A DNA stretch of 64,000 bases from Nemertoderma westbladi (taxonomy: Eukaryota > Xenacoelomorpha > Nemertodermatida > Nemertodermatidae), in NCBI GenBank assembly GCA_032718475.1, contig JAUCBJ010008954.1:1-64000 (forward strand). Reading direction: 5' to 3'. Under the pieces are notes generated by a model that worked only from the letters and a program-made list of their open reading frames with translations, made no database searches and was not told the DNA's origin. The position numbers and the translations under genes were made by a program. How positions within the stretch are numbered: the stretch's first letter is position 1; every line of letters starts with the position of its first letter. This document shows, piece by piece, positions 61,745 through 64,000 of this stretch.

Positions 61745-64000
61745 TTGGATAGATAGCAGTAAGTAAAGTTGGATAGAAAGCAGTGATGTTGGATAGAAAG
61801 CAGTGCAGTTGGATAGAATGCAATGTTGTTGGATAGAAAGCAGTGCAGTTCGATAGAATGCAATGTTGTTGGATATATAGCAGTGAAGTTGGATAGAAAG
61901 CAGTGATGTTGGATAGAAAGCAGTGCAGTTGGATATAATGCAATGTTGTTGGATAGAAAGCAGTGCAGTTGGATAGAATGCAATGTTGTTGGATAGAAAG
62001 CAGTGCTGTTGGATAGAAAGCAGTAAAGTTGGATAGAAAGCAGTGATGTTGGAAAGAAAGCAGCGATGTTGGATAGAAAGCAATGTTGTTGGATAGAAAG
62101 CAGGGCTGCTGGATAGAAGGCAATGCAGTTGGATGGATAGAAAGCAATGTTGTTGGATAGAAATCAGTGAAGTTGGATGGATAGAAAGAAGTGCTGTTGG
62201 ATAGAAAGCAGTGAAGTTGGATAGAAAGCAGTGATGTTGGATAGAAAGCAGTGCAGTTGGATAATGCAATGTCGTTGGATAGAAAGCAGTGCAGTTGAAT
62301 GGATAGAAAGCAGTGCTGTTGGATAGAAAGCAGTGATGTTGGATAGAAAGCAGTGCTGTTGGATAGAAAGCAATGTTGTTCGATAGAAAGCTATGTTGTT
62401 GGATAGAAAGCAACGATGTTGGATAGAAAGCTGTGACGTTGGATAGAAAGCTGTGACGTTGGATAGAAAGCAATTTTGTTGGATAGAAAGCAGTGATGTT
62501 GGATAGAAAGCAGTGATGTTGGATAGAAGGCAGTGCTGTTGAATAGAAAGCAGTGCTGTTGGATAAAAAGCAATGCAGTTGGATAGAATGCAGTGCTGTT
62601 GGGTAGAAAGCAGTGCAGTTGTTTTTGGATAGAAAGCAGTGATGTTTGATAGAAAGCTGTGACGTTGGATAGAAAGCAATGTTGTTGGATAGAAAGCAGT
62701 GATGTTGGATAGAAAGCAGTGCTATTGGATAGAAAGCAGTGCTGTTGGATAGAAAGCAATGTTGTTCGATAGAAAGCTATGTTGTTGGATAGAAAGCAAC
62801 GATGTTGGATAGAAAGCTGTGACGTTGGATAGAAAGCTGTGACGTTGGATAGAAAGCAATGTTGTTGGATAGAAAGCAGTGATGTTGGATAGAAAGCAGT
62901 GATGTTGGATAGAAGGCAGTGCTGTTGAATAGAAAGCAGTGCTGTTGGATAAAAAGCAATTCAGTTGGATAGAATGCAGTGCTGTTGGGTAGAAAGCAGT
63001 GCAGTTGTTTTTGGATAGAAAGCAGTGATGTTTGATAGAAAGCTGTGACGTTGGATAGAAAGCAATGTTGTTGGATAGAAAGCAGTGATGTTGGATAGAA
63101 AGCAGTGCTGTTGGTTAGAAAGCAGTGATGTTGGTTAGAAATCAGTGCTGTTGGATGGAAGTAGTGATGTTGGATAGAAAGCAATGTTGTTGGATAGAAA
63201 GCTGTGCTGTTGGATAGAAAGCAGTGATGTTGTATAAAGGCAGTGTTGTTTGATAGAGGGCAGTGCTGTTGGATAGAAAGCAGTGATATTGGATAGAAAG
63301 CAGTGACGTTGGATATCAAGCAGTGCTGTTGGATAGAAAGCAGTGATGTTGGATAGAAAGTAGTGCTGTTGGATAGAAAGCTGTGCTGTTGGATAGAAAG
63401 CAGTGCTGTTGGATAGAAAGCAGTGATGTTGGATGGAAAGCAATGTTGTTGGATAGAAAGCAGTGCTGTTGGATAGATAGCAGTGATGTTGGAAAGAAAG
63501 CAGCGATGTTGGATAGAAAGCAGTGCAGTTGGATAGAAAGCAGTGCTGTTGGATAGAAAGCTGTGCTGTTGGATAGAAAGCAGTGATGTTGGATAGAAAG
63601 TAGAGCTGTTGGATAGAAAGCAGTGCAGTATAGAAAGCAGTGATATTGGATAGAAAGCAGTGACGTTGAATATCAAGCAGCGATGTTGGATAAAAAGCAG
63701 TGATGTTGGATAGAAAGCAACGGTGTTGGATAGAAAGCAGTGCAGTTGGATAGAAAGCAGTGCTGTTGGATAGAAAGCAGTGCTGTTGGATAGAAAGCAG
63801 TGATGTTGGATAGAAAGTAGTGCTGTTGGATAGTAAGCAGTGCAGTTGGATAGAAAGCAGTGATATTGGATAGAATGCAGTGACGTTGGATATCAAGCAG
63901 CGATGTTGGATAGAAAGCAGCGATGTTGGATAGAAAGCAGTGATGTTGGATGGAAAGCAATGTTGTTGGATAGAAAGCAGTGCTGTTGGATAGAAAGCAA
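61745..64000. repeat. 20-bp minisatellite in the Pecanex intron, right part (runs off the window)
   Basis: Continues the array interrupted at 57864; more than 110 copies, with an internal ~386-bp duplication marked by the odd word GTTGTTTTTGG at about 62620 and 63006. It reaches the window edge, so its full size is unknown. Confidence 0.96.

Overview
The window is eukaryotic and almost certainly from an invertebrate animal. Two conserved metazoan genes lie on the minus strand, split by GT-AG introns: the catalytic subunit of DNA polymerase epsilon (POLE, complete, 27019-12721) and the 3' part of a Pecanex-family gene (54845-50463, continuing upstream beyond the window). Around them are many transposable elements (BEL/Pao LTR, LINE, tRNA-derived SINEs, hAT-like and other TIR DNA transposons) and several kilobase-scale minisatellites. 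I cannot name the species from the sequence.

Layout: 1-540 has no recognisable feature. 541-12215 is one 21-bp-unit minisatellite, interrupted by a tRNA-derived SINE that is itself interrupted by an 8.8-kb BEL/Pao-type LTR retrotransposon (1679-10443, target duplication GTGGA). That retrotransposon has internal deletions in pol but keeps an intact 844-codon ORF downstream of the integrase, with an exonuclease-like domain and three CCHC zinc knuckles. 12721-27019 is POLE in six exons; its introns hold a 31-bp minisatellite that abuts a splice donor, a 2.9-kb TIR element, a tRNA-like SINE and other remnants. A 750-bp hAT-like MITE sits 71 bp upstream of the POLE start codon. 28.5-31.7 kb is a foldback-like inverted-repeat structure that encloses a MITE and a higher-order minisatellite. 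32.5-35.6 kb holds an unrecognised multi-pass membrane protein ORF and a nearby exon; both carry a CxCxxxCxC motif, with a LINE fragment between them. 36.0-38.5 kb has a tRNA-Arg(ACG)-like gene, a 25-base C run and another LINE fragment. 38.5-43.6 kb is a 5-kb minisatellite. 44130-48092 is an uninterrupted 1320-aa ORF built of three tandem ~440-aa units of unknown family. 48.6-49.6 kb is a third LINE fragment. 50.4-54.8 kb is the Pecanex 3' end. From 54846 to the end is the upstream Pecanex intron, filled with a 20-bp minisatellite into which a 3.88-kb DNA transposon (57865-61744) has inserted.

Two themes stand out. First, two arrays lie in introns directly against a splice site and repeat that splice site's own sequence: the POLE intron-5 donor and the Pecanex acceptor. 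Second, several insertions can be dated relative to each other by exact target-site duplications or by an empty-site paralogue. The host genes act in replication and proofreading (POLE) and, as known for Pecanex in flies, in a membrane protein linked to Notch signalling. The rest is mobile or repetitive DNA, apart from three or four candidate lineage-specific genes.
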